Source: Nemopilema nomurai (taxonomy: Eukaryota > Cnidaria > Scyphozoa > Rhizostomeae > Rhizostomatidae). Taken from it: a stretch of 64,000 nt of DNA. Location: contig ML133503.1 of the NCBI GenBank assembly GCA_003864495.1, forward strand, positions 1,550,001 to 1,614,000. The letters are read 5' to 3'. The translations under genes and the position numbers were made by a program. Position 1 is the first letter of the stretch, and every line of letters begins with the position of its first letter. The notes under the pieces are model-generated. The model was given only the letters and a program-made list of their open reading frames with translations. It was not told the DNA's origin and did not search any database. Below are positions 1 through 13,600 of the stretch, in pieces.

Positions 1-1923
1 AGGGTTGGTGCAGCTTCTGAACCTGTATTTCACTCCTCCTCCGCATGACTTGCTGCAGGAGACCCATGACGCATATGAACTCCAACCACCATTTACTATA
101 AGGCAAAGGAATCTAGGTATTGTGTAATGCACATTATGTAACCTTCCCTTTTATAGTTTTCTTCTTCTGTTACAATGCAACAAGCATAGAAGGTGATGAA
201 TTATGTGAGATCTTTTGCTCAGATCAGAATCAAAAAGCATTCCACCCAATGACAGAACCGAGTTCCCGATTCATATACGAAAGGCTCAATCAAATTCGAA
301 TGCAATTAACCTGGACACATGTGTGTGTTGCAAGCAGCAGATTCCCTGGCTGCACCAACGCAATTATTTCCGCCATGAGTTGGAGCTGGGTTGTTGCAGG
401 ATCTTTCGCGATACTTCACTCCTCCTCCGCATGATCTGCTGCAGGAGCCCCATGACCCATATGAACTCCAGCCACCATTTACTGCAACCAAGAACCAAAA
501 AAGTACAAGGTAGTTTCAAAATTTATTTTCAAAACCTTTAATTCTATTACCCATATAGTAAAAAAGACATATGTTGAAGAGCACTGTCTGGTACCTAGGG
601 TAAATCTACTTAGGAATCTCGCAGTGTAGTAAGTTGCTATTCTTGTAAACATAAAAGACTAAACGCAACTAGTCCTTACTTTTTATGGTTGATAATTTTG
701 GCTTTTATAGCTTAATTTAGAATCCTGCCAACAAATCCTGCATCAGTTCTTCCTGCATAAATCGTACCAACAAAGTACTATTCTAGGAACAAATGAAAGG
801 TCTCTCTGCAAGGTCTTCTGATGGTTCCATTGCTCTTCATTTCTTGAAATACCGTTCCTGTCATGCATTGAGAACATACCTGGACATTCCGCTATCTTGC
901 AAAGTTTTGTTTGGGACAATGGTCCAAGCTCAGAGCAATCCTTTCCAGTCCCCTTTGGCACCGGGTTGTCACAATTTCTTTCCCGCACCTGCACGCCACT
1001 GCCACATGTTTTGTCACAGGGGGTCCATGGTTCCCACTCACCCAGCCCTCCGTTTACGTCTGCAAAACAAAAAGAAGACTCACCACCTGAGTCGTTTGTA
1101 ATCGATAGCATGAGAAACAAGATAGCCAACACTTTTCATAGAGGCTCAAGCGAAGACAGGCACCTACTTTCCTCAGCCGATGACTTGAATTTGTATACTG
1201 CTTCGGCGTAATCCATCCCTGTGCAATGCTCATGCTCTGACACGTCGCAGTGTGTATACTTCTGGTTCCCCACACACTTGTGGGATTTGTGGGCTGCTCC
1301 ACTAAGTGCAGCAAGTTCTACAGCTGTTCTTCCGTAGCATTCTCCCCAGAAGTGCATTGCGAATCCATCGTAGCCCCTTTCTTTAGCTATTTTGGAGCAC
1401 TTGCAGGCAAGACTGCAGAATGAAATTGAGAGTAATTTTCATTATGAATTCAGCAGGAGAAAACCTTGCTAAGAAAGATGAGAATTTTAGTAAGTTGCCA
1501 GATGTGGCTTATCTTAAGGAAAAATTGCTTTGAAATCAGCAATGGTTAGAAAGAAAAAATATGACTGCGAACGAAACACCCTACGAATGCATCTACCTTT
1601 TTGACTCATTTGACAAAGCACATTGGTTATTGTTACTTTCAGGATCAATTGAAAGTGCTTGAATACAGAGGAGTTTAATTGCATGGGCAATACAGGTGAG
1701 TCAGAAGTACGAAGAGACATTTGTATATCAGTGAAGCTCTCGCGATGGTGCAATCTGGCCTGATTGACATTCGGCATACTCATTGCACTAATGTACCTTC
1801 TCATGTATCCTTCAATATCTGTCCACACAATATTGGTTCTGTCATCCAGTAGCATCGTCCCTGGCGTCGATTCCTCGTAGCACCCAAGCATGTCATAGTC
1901 CCTTTTGCACGAGGTTGTTGCAT
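1..1923 (-). CDS. Secreted WSC-like/TSR protein, partial (left paralogue)
   Basis: Five exons are visible: 1923-1797, 1412-1168, 1059-880, 481-311 and 95 to beyond position 1. The phases agree throughout. The first two encode a Cys-rich module (MLGCYEES... [10 protein letters not shown]... YAEAVYKF) that resembles the WSC-like modules of cnidarian secreted proteins. Exons 3-5 each encode one thrombospondin type-1 repeat. TSR1 has WEPW and [11 protein letters not shown]2 has [11 protein letters not shown]3 has CSKSCGGG and is cut by the window edge. All three keep the CxxS/TCxxG motif known as the site of POFUT2 O-fucosylation. The gene is a divergent paralogue of the plus-strand gene at 10.6-13.9 kb, with the same exon phases and nearly the same exon sizes (127/245/180/171 against 130/245/180/171). 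The first exon shown begins at an acceptor in phase 1, so an upstream signal-peptide exon is missing; I could not place it. An extracellular or matrix role is inferred from the domains. Confidence 0.85.
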
Positions 1924-3010
1924 CTGTAGAGCGAAGAACGAAACTATGATTCTCTAATTATCAGAACCAACGGGTAATGATCGATGTGCGTCATTGTGCA
2001 TTATACATTGTGCATACTTTGATAGAGCAAAAAAGTAGACTAAAATCACATCTTTAAATCAAATGATTAAAGCTTTAAATATGGAAACGAGAGAAGCAGA
2101 GCTAAATCCTCGGACTGCATCAATGTTAAAAGTCGCTTCTTGAAAGTTAAAAGCTGTTCATAATTGATTAATCTCCTTTTGTAATCATAGAGAAATTCAA
2201 GGACACTGTATTTCGAACGAGTGGCAACTTCAATCGTGCTTTCAACAGTTTTATTAAAACTATGTCCTGAACAGAACAAGAAACTGGAAAATTGTTTCTT
2301 TGTGAGCCTGCTGCAAGGCATAAATAATATAGTTTGTTTTAACTTTTATCTTGCAGATAGTCCTAAAACAAAAATTCCTCGTCAAAATGTAAAATTCGAA
2401 TACCAACCACAAGCTGCAACAAGCAGAATTGGCAGAAGCACAAGTTTAAGCATTTTGTCTTTCGCCTGGAAAAAGGATAATTGAGATATTATGTTAAAAG
2501 TAAAGGATTGAATGAAGAATGTTCCCAGGCTCTAAAATAGCAATTGAATTTAAAAGAACTGCATATGCGAAATCGATTCTAAATGGAACTTCTATCGCTT
2601 CGAGTATCTAAAGTGGATCTTTCTCTTTTGATTTCAAAACTCCAAGTCGTTACAAAGTTCAGCTGAAAGAGATTTCGTGCTTTCTTGTGGGAACTGCAAG
2701 AAAATTTTTGTGCTATTGTATAACATCTTTTCGTTTTTTTGCTCTCAATACTAGACTGAGATGGAGGGTTATGGAGCTCTAATTCGTTAATGTTATCTTT
2801 TAAACAATTACACGGAGAAAGCATAAATCTAGCTATGATCAGGCTCATCTGGTGAATCAGTATAAATTGCTGAGCAATCGTGCATTGTGCTTGGTGCTTC
2901 TGTGCATTCTGTACATTGACCGTACTGACTTTGGGAGCAAGCTCATTTATAAAACATTTGATTAAGAACCTGATTAAGAGTATTATAGAGTGATTACTGA
3001 CTTTGATATA

Positions 3011-3392
3011 CACGCTTTTTCATAAGGAACCTACATGTAGAAGGCCGAAATATGTAAAGAACTTATACTACTAAGAACGAAATCCTTAAGGAACTTTTCG
3101 ATTTGAAAACTTTTTATAACTGCAAGCATCAAGAGCTAAAAGGCCCGTTTCATTCATTTGCAGCCAATACTCACATAGATTGTTTGCTATTCGTGTGTCA
3201 AGTGCTTCATTGAGTAGTTTCCGCATATTCTATCTCGCCCCTCTCTCCATTAAGTGTTAAGGCTTATTGATGTGCAGGGAAAATTAAGGAACTTTTAAGG
3301 AACTTTTGGTACTAAAATCTGATGACTTTAGGTCTACAAATAAGGAACTGGAACTAGGCCCTGGGGTAGGTTCCTTATAAAAAAGAAGCGTG
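3011..3392 (+). mobile_element. TA-flanked MITE, copy 1 (382 bp)
   Basis: The element starts with CACGCTTTTTCATAAGGAAC and ends with the inverted counterpart (GGTTCCTTATAAAAAAGAAG, then CGTG). A TA dinucleotide lies directly outside each end (3009-3010 and 3393-3394), as expected for a Tc1/mariner-type target-site duplication. There is no coding capacity, so it is non-autonomous. The same element recurs at 33178-33552 (reversed) and 34632-35010. The interior is rich in repeated AAGGAACTTTT words. Confidence 0.85.
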
Positions 3393-4681
3393 TACGCTCA
3401 ATACAGTAAATATGACAAATAGTGGAACCTTGTTAGTTTGGAAGAACAAAGAAGAAAGAAATGCTCACCTTACTTCGCTGCAAACTTGATGCAGGCTGGC
3501 TGAAGTTTGCAGTTGTACAGCGCCTTTATGTCACCGTAAACAATAGGAGCGTGTAAACAGAAAACCAACAATTGATTAGCTAATTCTTTACAGCAAATGA
3601 ATCGACAAATTAAAATTTTGATTACTCAGCTTTGTTGCCATGTTTAGTGAAAGCATTTCAAAGATTCCGATTTTGCCATACTGCAAATGATTTGGCAATT
3701 CTGTTTGTATTAGTGAAGAATGAAATATTTCGTAGGCAGGAATCCCTGCTAGGAAACGAGAATCGTACCATCAGATTCCTCCCATGAAGTGTGTCACCTC
3801 CTCTGCATTTTCTAGCCTGGGTGGGGTCTTTTACATCGACGAGTGTCTCCATCTTTAGGAATAATTAACTAAAGCGATTATCGGAAACTGCAAAAACCTT
3901 AAAAAGAGAGATTTGGAGCAAAGTTAGAGATATTGCCGGAAGCTTATGATTGATTTAATTCTATCGATCTTTTCTTTCATTTCTGTCAAGTGTCGCTATC
4001 CCTTAACAATTCATGATTCTAGATGCTTTTCTAGAAGACTTTATCGCGAGTTTCTAGATGAATAAGACACGGTTTAAAGCGTGAAAATTCTCATTTTTCC
4101 AAATACCCATGCGATATTGGATTAATTTTGACCCAATAAGATGTTCCAGTAATAGCTTGACTTGAACTTTAATTTATGATGAAGATGGAAATGCGGGACT
4201 CTGATTATGAGAGAGGATTTGGAACATATTAACGATAAAAAGGAGAGGACCTAAAGAAAGGCTTTCCGAGTGAATGAATGACCAGCCAAGGTTTTCTTCC
4301 TGCTTCAGCAAGGGTTTCTTCCTGCCTCAACAAACAGGTTGATTTCACGTTAACCCATCATATAACATGACTTTTAAAGTCATGCTTTTTGAAATGGCAT
4401 TATCCGGACCTTGAAATTGTGAATTGCACATGTATTCGGAAACAAAATGACTAATGGAAACGTGCGGACACTTTCTGTTCGATATGAAGAAAGACAAAGT
4501 TTTGTGCATTTCGACAATTAAGAATTGTAACACTTAGACATCTAATAGATACAATAAACAATGATTTGAATACGAACATTAGTAATGAAACAAATTATTA
4601 TGGCTTCAGTTTCTTTCGACAAATCAAGATCAGTTTCTTTAGAAAGAGGAATTTCAATATGTCATATTTTCTACCATTTTT

Positions 4682-4870
4682 ACCTGGGGCATTGTCCCGC
4701 GCTTTGGGAGTCGAGCGGTGGCTCCTCTAGAGTTGCCACACAATAAGAGGACAAAGACGGTGCTTTAGTGCTTTAAATATCGGAAACTCTTCCTTTCACC
4801 TGCAAGGATTTGAACATAGAATCTTGCCATTGCGAGCCCACCATTTTACCTACACAACTGGACGCTTAAA
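4682..4870 (-). repeat. tRNA-derived SINE-like sequence (candidate)
   Basis: Read on the minus strand, the 4870 end carries an A-box-like stretch (TCCAGTTGTGTAGGTAAAAT), followed about 30 bases later by a B-box-like GTTCAAATCC. This is the layout of a tRNA-like SINE head. The cloverleaf is imperfect, so a functional tRNA is unlikely. Only this one copy was matched by eye. Confidence 0.35.
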
Positions 4871-5699
4871 AATTCTTTACAAAACAAATTTACATTACTA
4901 GAGCTGATTAATGCGGAAATAATGAAAGTTTCATGTCAAACTAATTTTGCACTAAATTCTTCTCCTTGTCTCTGAATATGAATTGCTGCGCGCTTGTATT
5001 GAATATCCTGCAGCAGTCTGGGCTGCTTATGGGTTCCGTCTTTTTTATTTCTTGGGCCGACGACACAATATAGGGTTCAGAATTAGATCTTGAATTTCTA
5101 GTTTCTTTTCTCTCGGCAGTGCTTCAATACATTTTCGATTTCTTTGACTATAAACGTACTTATCAGGAGGTTTAGTAGATGCTAATCTCTGCGATTTCTC
5201 ATTAGCAATCAATCAAGTTTCTTTCTCGTCGGTGTAACCATTTTACACAAGATTTGCAGCAGTATTTTGAAGCTTATGCAATCGCTATGGGAGTCATCAC
5301 GCAAGAAGTCCAGTAACAGCTCCAGTTTGCAATTGCTAGTAAAACGAGGAGCAAAATAACTTGCTGCTTAATTTTTTTTGCATAAGACTTCTTAAATTTA
5401 ATGACATATTTTCGAAGCAAAAAGATGTTTCCCTCTTGTATGGCCGTCACAAATAATTTACTACAATGCTCCCACTCAGAGTAGTTTCTTCAATCTTTCG
5501 AGTGGGGATGAATGCTTCTGTACTGCGTTGTTTTGAGAGCTATTTTGTATTAATATCCACAACCTCAAAGCAAGCGAGGAAGGAAAAGAGCAAAAAGTTC
5601 TTCGTCCTTTCTTTTCTCAGCATTTTTGATAGGTGATACATCCTTTGGCTTTCTATGCCTAAAAACAGTTTTATGCCGTCCATATTGAAACCAGTAAAT

Positions 5700-6000
5700 T
5701 TAAGTTTGTATTGGTTGGTCAGCCGCATGCAAGCTGAACGGTAAAAGATCTAAGATTGATCCTTGAGGCACTCCATAACTTGGCGACTTAAGATCTAATG
5801 ATCTACATTCATCTGAACAAACTAGTAACAATTGTCCAAGCAGCTTTGTAACCAATTAAAAACTGCGAGAGAACCAAAGTGTATGGATTCTTTGTATCAA
5901 AGGTTTACAATGATAGTGTGAAATGTTGCTGAGAAGTCCAAAAGAATGCTGAAAATAACTACACTTCATCAGATAGTTTGCATGATCAAATCTTCTTTTT
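5700..6000 (-). pseudogene. Decayed non-LTR retrotransposon reverse-transcriptase fragment
   Basis: Minus-strand translation gives LLDFSATFHTI, then FNWLQSCLDN. After a frame change it gives YGVPQGSIL. These match, in order, the LLDLSAAFDTI block, the WFxSYLxxR block and the GVPQGSVLGPLLF block of LINE reverse transcriptases (CR1/L2/Jockey type). Several stops and at least one frameshift separate them, and the catalytic DD block does not follow. It is an old, dead copy, and I cannot assign the clade. Confidence 0.75.
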
Positions 6001-7474
6001 ATATTAGTATTATAACTATAGACTATTTTATCTGTAGTTACGCACTCATTCGTATATGCGTTTTTCTACATCAATAAATCGCTTGATTTGATTTGCTTTT
6101 AGTGTTATTGATTAATGAAGTTGAAGAAATTTGACCCATTCAATGCTAACGACACCGTGAAAGCATTGTGAATCAAATCTAGTTAGTTGCCATCAAATCT
6201 GCTAAAAATCTAGTTAGTTGCCATGGATAAATCAATTCACATGCAAGGCAGGACATCGAGATCTTCATTCCGATACCATTCTTCTAAATGTTGGCCGAAT
6301 GATCAGATTTCAATTAACCAAACAAGCAACGTGCATATGTAACATTTGAGTTAATTAAAAACGGATCCTCAAGAGTTCTGTCCGTAAATCAAATCATGCA
6401 ACATTCTAGAGAGCAGAATTCCATGCGTTTTTAAGGCATCGTCTCCTGTAAACATGGAAACATGGACTTTGCCAGCAAGGTCTAATTCTGCAAAATAAAG
6501 AATAAGTAATGCACGATCAATGAGAATCCCTTTGCATAAGTGCAACTCAAAATCGCAAATTTGTTATACTGTAAAGATGGCAAAAAGTTATTTGCATCGA
6601 TAATTCATTGAATCCTTCCAGTGATTGATTCAAGTGCTGCAGTATACTTTCGTAATTTAGAGAGGAGTGAACTTTCTTCATAACTCTATACTTTTAACTT
6701 CTCAACTTTGCTGAAGGCATTCCTGCGCAAAAGTAATCTCAGTTGAATTAATACTGAGGGAAGGATCGTTAAATTTAAAGTGATATTGCATATATATCCG
6801 TTCGAATATCTAAGGATCTATCACTTCAATTGCGCCAATTTATATCCTCTCGATTTGTTGCAATATCATAAGTATTTTAAATGAGCTTTAAATCGCCTGG
6901 GTCTATGCATCGCCATGGCAGAATCAGTATCATTAACATTATATAACTGGAATCAGTGCCAGATTTGAATACCAATCAGGTGTTTCCGATCAAGTGCTGG
7001 CAAGAGGAGAAAATTGCTTTGATTTCTATTGGTTGTCAATTCAATTCCCTCAGAGCTCCGATTGAATAAAGTCATTATTCAGGCACAGAATAGGGGATTT
7101 TCGATATTAGAAAAAATAAACAAGAAATTTGCCATCGTTCTTATCTTAGTTGACCCAGACAGCGCTGTGTTTGTACAGCAACAATCAACATAGCAGTCGA
7201 GAAAAAGAATAATAGGTTTCCTGGGCATTCTATTTGGTCGATCTCCTCAACGTCTGAAGTTGATTTTAAGTAAAAAACCTATATATAGCTCTAAAGTTCT
7301 TTGTGTAATTTATTTCCTAATCAATACGCATGCGTTTTGTTGAGTTATTGCAAGCTTGCTGCTTCTGGTTCAGCGCACACACAGAGGAGAACGTCACTCG
7401 TGGCGAAAATTATTCAACATGCTGAATATTCGTGAGATGAGTCACAAGTGACGGAAAAGCTCATTAAAGTCCAA

Positions 7475-7546
7475 CGCACACTAGTGCTGCCTGCTAAGCA
7501 CGCAGTCACGAATGACTTTTTGCTAAGCATGAAGCTCTAGTGTGCG
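7475..7546. repeat. Small foldback repeat
   Basis: CGCACACTAG at 7475-7484 is mirrored by CTAGTGTGCG at 7537-7546. Imperfect pairing continues inward (tgctaagca and gtcacgaatgac words on both arms). This is probably a short MITE or a fragment of one. No clear target duplication was found. Confidence 0.4.
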
Positions 7547-10500
7547 CCAGGCTTAAGCGATTCAGGTGTAGATTGCACTGTCTGGTTTTGAGAGCTTAAG
7601 TGTCGTTTGTGTTAATGGTCTTTCCTGATGCACAGAGCATAAACAGCAACGAATCCGATGTACAAAGACTGCAGTAGGAGGGGGTAGAAAGAGCGGGAAA
7701 TGGTGTCAGTGATAACACGCCCAGTGGTCTTTGTGCTGTGCAGATGACACAGTTCTCATCGCAAAAGCACGGTAATAAAGAACCAGTTCTACTGCAACGT
7801 CATCGTCCATGCCCGAACGAAAACAAAAAAATAAGCTAACCTGTTCAAATACCTCACTTTTGATATTCAATCAGAAGGAAAGTGCAAGAAAAGAGGAAGG
7901 GGATCACTTTCTAACAACAGGGACAATAACCTCAAGATCAAGTTATGTGCTGTATGCTCTTTACCTTACCCTGACTTCAAAAAGCATCCACCACGGATCC
8001 CATTCAAACGCACTATACTTAACGCTTGTCACAACCAATAGCTACGTCTAAGGCAAGGCCTAGGCTCGCGAATTGATGAGTGGGCAGACGGGAAAGATTT
8101 GTGGGAGAATCTGGCCAAATGGGCATGTGTCGTTGCTCCTTGTCGTTGATTGGCTCGTACAAATCATTAGGCCTTTGTCTTGAGCCTGACTAGAATTGAG
8201 ATAACTAGTTGATTAAAGAGGACAATCTTATTCCCCAGGAAGGGTTAAAAGATGGGAAGCAAACCTTTTGCAAAAATGGCAGCCAATGTAACGACCTTAG
8301 CACTCTATACACGGCTTGTTTCCCAAAATGGCCGCTGTCGGTCTTTCCAATTATCAACTACTTGGAAGACCTTACAAGAAACTATTATAAAATAGCTTCA
8401 TGGAGCAAAACTGAAATCCTCCCCAGATTTCCCGATATGACTGGAGCTCATTCGATGTTTTACTGCAGATTAGAGTTTTGAATGTTGGTTTGCATAACAT
8501 GACTAGACTAGCTGTGAAAAAGTCACCTGTTTTTATTTTCTTAGCTGCCAAGTTTCAACAAAATTCATTTGTTTTCAAAACAAAATATATTCTCTAATAA
8601 TCTTTGGCATTATACTACAATTAGTTTTGTATTAATTTCAAATATTAGTTATGAGCTATTTGAGCAGTGATAAACGCTACAGAAGGAACTGTTATCCCTA
8701 AATTCCTGGCGCATTTGCTTAATTAAATGGAAGCCAATTTCATTGTACAAGGCATGGCATGGCAGAGTCGTATCAGCACATAGCAGCTTCTGAAAGTGAA
8801 TGTGGGTGGATATCTTCTGTTCGAATTTCCAAGCAGTTAAACCCTCCATTGGTGGCTTGACTGCAAAGTATCAAACTTTCCGAAGAAAAAGGCCAATCTT
8901 AAAAAGCGTAATCAAAATGTAGTAAAATATGTTGTTCTATATAACAAGAAACGAAGAGAGTGGATGAAACTTTTAGTTGTAAGATAAAAAGCTGATTCTG
9001 CAGAAGTAAGAAAATATTCGAAGAGTTGTCTAGCTACACGTGATAGAGTTACATTTCGATTTAGCAAAATCATCTTTTTATATTTTTGTAAGCTTATTTA
9101 GACGATCAACCGTCTTCTGTTAATGATTGCAGAAGGGACCACTCATTTATTTATTGTATCATATCCATTAAGTAGCATATGAAAAACTAGTAAACATAAA
9201 CCAGCTCTTAAAAATTAATAGGTATCGTTTGTGGGAAAAGGGTGCTGAGAGGTGTCTCATAAAAAGAGCAGAGACAGTAACAAACAGCATGACAGTTATC
9301 ACGTCACGTGCACAATTGTTCAGTTGCATAAGTGTTCTGTTATGCTGCCGTCGTGAATAATATCAAAAGTGAGTATGCTTTTGATCAACATTCATTGCCA
9401 GCCTGCACCTAAAACATTCCCCTGCTCTCAGTTCCTAATGTACAGTGGTTGGATACTGGCACTGCTGGCGTGTACTTTAGAAGTGAATTAGCGTGTACTT
9501 TAGAAGAGGGAAATCCTTGAGACAATTTAAGTTAAACAGTTCCTGTCCTGAAGAACACAGCGATACTTTTGTGTCATTTTCGGCAGAATGCTACAATCTT
9601 ACATTGTTTATGTTCTGGTGTACCTGCCCCTCAGCAAAAGACGAGAATTTTTCTTTCGATAAGCTATCATTGAAACACCACGTGGTTAGAGTCCAGGCCT
9701 GTTTGCTTTTGGTGAGCCATGCAGATACTGCTTCGCAAAACAGTTGTTAGGGTCTTAATTGATATTGACATTAGAAAGTATAAATACAACTTCAGACTGG
9801 CATCTGCTATCTCTGGTCGCACATGAATGGTTAGGGTGTTCTATCAAGCGGTAGGTATTCGAGAATCCAGAAAATGTTGCGTGTTTAGTATTGTCTTTTA
9901 CATATTTCACATTTGGTTTTTCCATAAGACTAACAATTCAACACGATGACAATAGAGATAAATGGTTTATTTGATGCTACACATAGATTTATTCGATGTA
10001 AGAGGCGAAGGATGAAATGAGCACATTTTAACTAAACAATTGGATTGAAATTGAATGTTGCTTCCTCGTTGGCACGATGCCTGATGGCAGTAGTTTCACT
10101 TGCAGTGAAAGCACTCATCATGATGCACAGCTGTATGTTGGTGGTTGCTGCTTTGCTGCTTTCAGGTATTGCTTTGCTACTCATCCTGCTGTAAACCCTT
10201 GGCCACTCCGAGTGGAGCACTTTGTTTTACTGAGTTCTCATGATCAGGATAGTCAGTTGCTTCAGCAATAGATCAGCCATGTCTTTTGCATTCATATCGA
10301 AACTGCCTGTGTTCTTCTCACGACGGAGTAAAAAGGAATATACACCTACGATGTGGAAACTATGGTAATAGTGGGTCAACAAAAAGTATAAGTACCTCTA
10401 CATGGAATGGAATTTAGAGTAGTGCGTTTTATGCTTTTGATTCATATGCTTAGGAAACTCCTGTCTAAGTGCAAAAATTTGATCTCTCACCGGGGCACTT

Positions 10501-10616
10501 AGACGGGGTGTCTTAGGAATTTAGCACAATTGTGTTTTCTAATGCACTTCTGAGAAAAGATCATGTAGATTTTGGCTGAAGTATTTGTTGAAAAGCGCAA
10601 TTCTTTATGGCCTTAG

Positions 10617-13600
10617 TCAATGCAAACGAGATTTGCACGCAGAAGTACCAAATGATTGGGTGCTTTCAAGAAGATTCGCCAGGCAAAATGCTCCTAGAAC
10701 AAGAGCTTGTCATTGATTGGCAAAATCTCAAAACATTTTTGTCCAGGTGGGTTTTTTCGTTATTTTTCTTAATCATTCATTCATTTGATTGTTCACTCAT
10801 AACTTGGTTGTGAAGTTGGCAATGATATTTGTTTATAAAAACGTACGGTTTGAAATTTGTTGAAAACGAGAGGTGCTGCATGATTTTCCTTTAATGACAA
10901 TTCATTGTGAAATTACTTATTCATTACCTAAGTAAGACTTTCGCTTGAGATAAAAAGTTTTCAGCGTATATGATTTGTTGTTTCATTTTTTTAACTTGAG
11001 ATTAAAAGAGGGAGAATCGTATTTATGACGGTTTGACAGGACATTCAACCCAACAAAGAATTCGCATTTGAACAGCCAGGTATTGCTTTCTCTAGGATTT
11101 CATGCAAATGCGCAGAGGTAGCCAAGAAACAGGGTTATGCAGGGTTTGCAATGCATTATGGTGGAGAGTGCTTTGGGAGAACAAAGACACAGATAGAGAC
11201 GTTGATGAGCAAGGAGCACACGGATAATAAATGTTACGGCGACCAGAAATACGTTGATTGTTCAAAGGAGGAGCATAGTCACTGCATGGGGAAAGAAAAT
11301 GCAGAAGCCGTCTACCAGTTCTTGGAAACTGGTGTAGAAAGTAAGCATGTTTTCTTTTAAATGGTTTCAAATCTCTTTGGACTCAGGATTTTTCATATTT
11401 ATTGCTAATAAATGCTTACATATCTCTGATAAGCTATAGATCTCAAAGTAATTTCTAAGCGCGTTCATTTGGGAACAATGAAAATACTGTACGAGAATCG
11501 TAAATTGTCTTACTTCTAGACAAACAAAACGTAAGGTGTGGAGATAATAAATCTTAGCAGGCACATGAAGTTATGGGCAAACACTCAAGATGAAAAGGTG
11601 AAACGCAATGGCTCTGAAACAGACATAAAAGCTCCAACCAATCTATTTTTCAGAGCTTAAAAGTTTTCCTACCTCCTTTCCTTGAGAATCGACATTTTTA
11701 TAACACCACCTGTCATGTCTAGATAACACAGGTGAGAAATGTTGCCATTATAAATAACAAAAAAACCGAAAGCTAGGAAAGACTGTATAAATATAAGAAA
11801 AGGTCTGGAAGGGAATGGTCCAGGCAACAACACTGGGGAGAAGCTGTAGGCAGGAGGGACAGGCGTCTAACTCGTAACCATCCTCCCTCACCTCCCCCCC
11901 CCCCACCCCTTCTTATGATTTGTTCATCGCCTATTGTTGACGTATTCGACGACAAAACCCCCGTAAAAGATGAGCTTCTTAGATTCTAGCCCTATTCCCC
12001 ACAGATGTGGACGGAGGCTATGGCGAATGGCTTCCATGGACAGAGTGCGACAAAGAGTGTGGCGATGGATTCGTGTACAGAGAGCGAACCTGCGACAACC
12101 CTCCGCCGCAAGGAGAAGGAAAGGATTGCAGCGGCCTCGGGCCTTATACCGAAAGGAAACCTTGCAAAGTCAAAGAATGCCCAAGCAAGCTTGTCTTTTC
12201 TTTCCTGCAGTCTTCAATGTTTTGAAATAACAGTTCCTCAAATTTAAAAAGTATCTAGGAAAGAAAGGCTTTAAAGTTAATCCTTAAGGCCAAACTTCCA
12301 CTGATTAGTATCGAGTTAATTAATTTTTTATCCGAGGCTTCAGGTCGCTCAACTCTTGTGTGCCTACATGTTCTTGTTCGCCCAGCGTAACGTGGAACAT
12401 TTTTCCCATCTATTTAGTCAATGGTGCGTGGAGTGACTATGGGTCGTACGGACCATGCTCCAGGCCATGCGGAGGAGGTGTTCAATATCGCCACAGAAAT
12501 TGCACAAATCCAGCGCCAGCGTACGGAGGAGCGTGCTGTGCAGGGTATACTAGCGAAGCGAAAGTCTGCAATATTCAGCCTTGCCCAGGTATTCGAGTAT
12601 AACCAATGCTTGTCGAATGGGATTTTACTAGATTACTTCAATACAACGGGTACTCACTATTGCCAGCTTGCCGTTCAGTCCATGTGTTACCTTCGACTTG
12701 GAGATTACCTTTCTCATAGTCTACGTTAGTATTATTTACAGAGATTTATTGGCCATGTAAAACAATGTATGATGTTTCTGCATACTTGTTAAAATTCTGA
12801 TGCTCTTTGATCTATCCTGACGATAGTTGATGGAGGCTGGAGCCCTTACGGACAGTACGGCCCATGCAACAGACAATGTGGAGGAGGAAACAAAACACGT
12901 CATCGTTCCTGTAACAACCCTTTGCCGGAACATGGCGGGAAAGATTGTTTAGGCCCAGTAGCTGAGTCAGTGCCATGCAACACGGGCGCTTGTCCAGGTA
13001 ACATGCACTACGCTTTGTAAAAGTCGGCTACAAGTGAAATTTTTGAAAATACGAAGACATTGAACATGTAAAAGTGCGTGTTGAATGGTTGAAATGCTCA
13101 GATATTCATTCCATCTGAGATGAAAGTGAGCACTTCGTTGACTAACGAGTGACTAACGATTAAATATTGCTCATCCATTTCTGCTTGGTTGAGATTCGTG
13201 GAAGATCTTGGATCTTTATTCTTTAATTACCACTCGTAAATCACTAGGTTTTCAGCACTAGAGCTCCCTTTACTGATACAACTGTTGATCTTTAAAGCAT
13301 GTCACATTTAAAGCTACGTATCTATACCAAGAAACCATTTCTCATTAATAACATGTTGAACAGACTTAGAGACGAAATGCCTTTTTTCCAGCGATCCATC
13401 TTTGCAGCGTGGCCTACACGACATTCCAAACGCACGGTGGAGGGAACATGCTTTTCCTCGATCGCCAATCAGTGCATTGCGCTAATGGCACACTGTCAAT
13501 GATCCACCTTGAACGAAATGGTGAAAATATACGCTACCAATACAAATGCTGCAAGATAGCAGGGCAAGGCGTGTGCAGTAGCAGGCAGGGGGCATCATTG

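Larger units (their letters stand above)
1924..10616. other. Long intergenic space between two divergent TSR genes
   Basis: No complete gene is visible here. The unlocated first exons of both flanking TSR genes should lie in this stretch. It also holds a MITE (3011-3392), a SINE-like candidate (4682-4870), a LINE reverse-transcriptase relic (about 5700-6000) and a small foldback (7475-7546). One possible short exon lies on the minus strand near 3465-3570: an open stretch reading ALYNCKLQPACIKFAAK followed by strong donor-like sites. Its phase does not join the first TSR-gene exon, so I do not call it. Confidence 0.5.

Noticed and set aside
9289..9370. Possible signal-peptide exon for the right TSR gene (ATG near 9290, strong GTGAGT donor near 9371)
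   Set aside because: A stop codon lies between the ATG reading and the strong donor; the only in-phase donor before it is weak. It could be a 5' UTR exon but cannot be supported.
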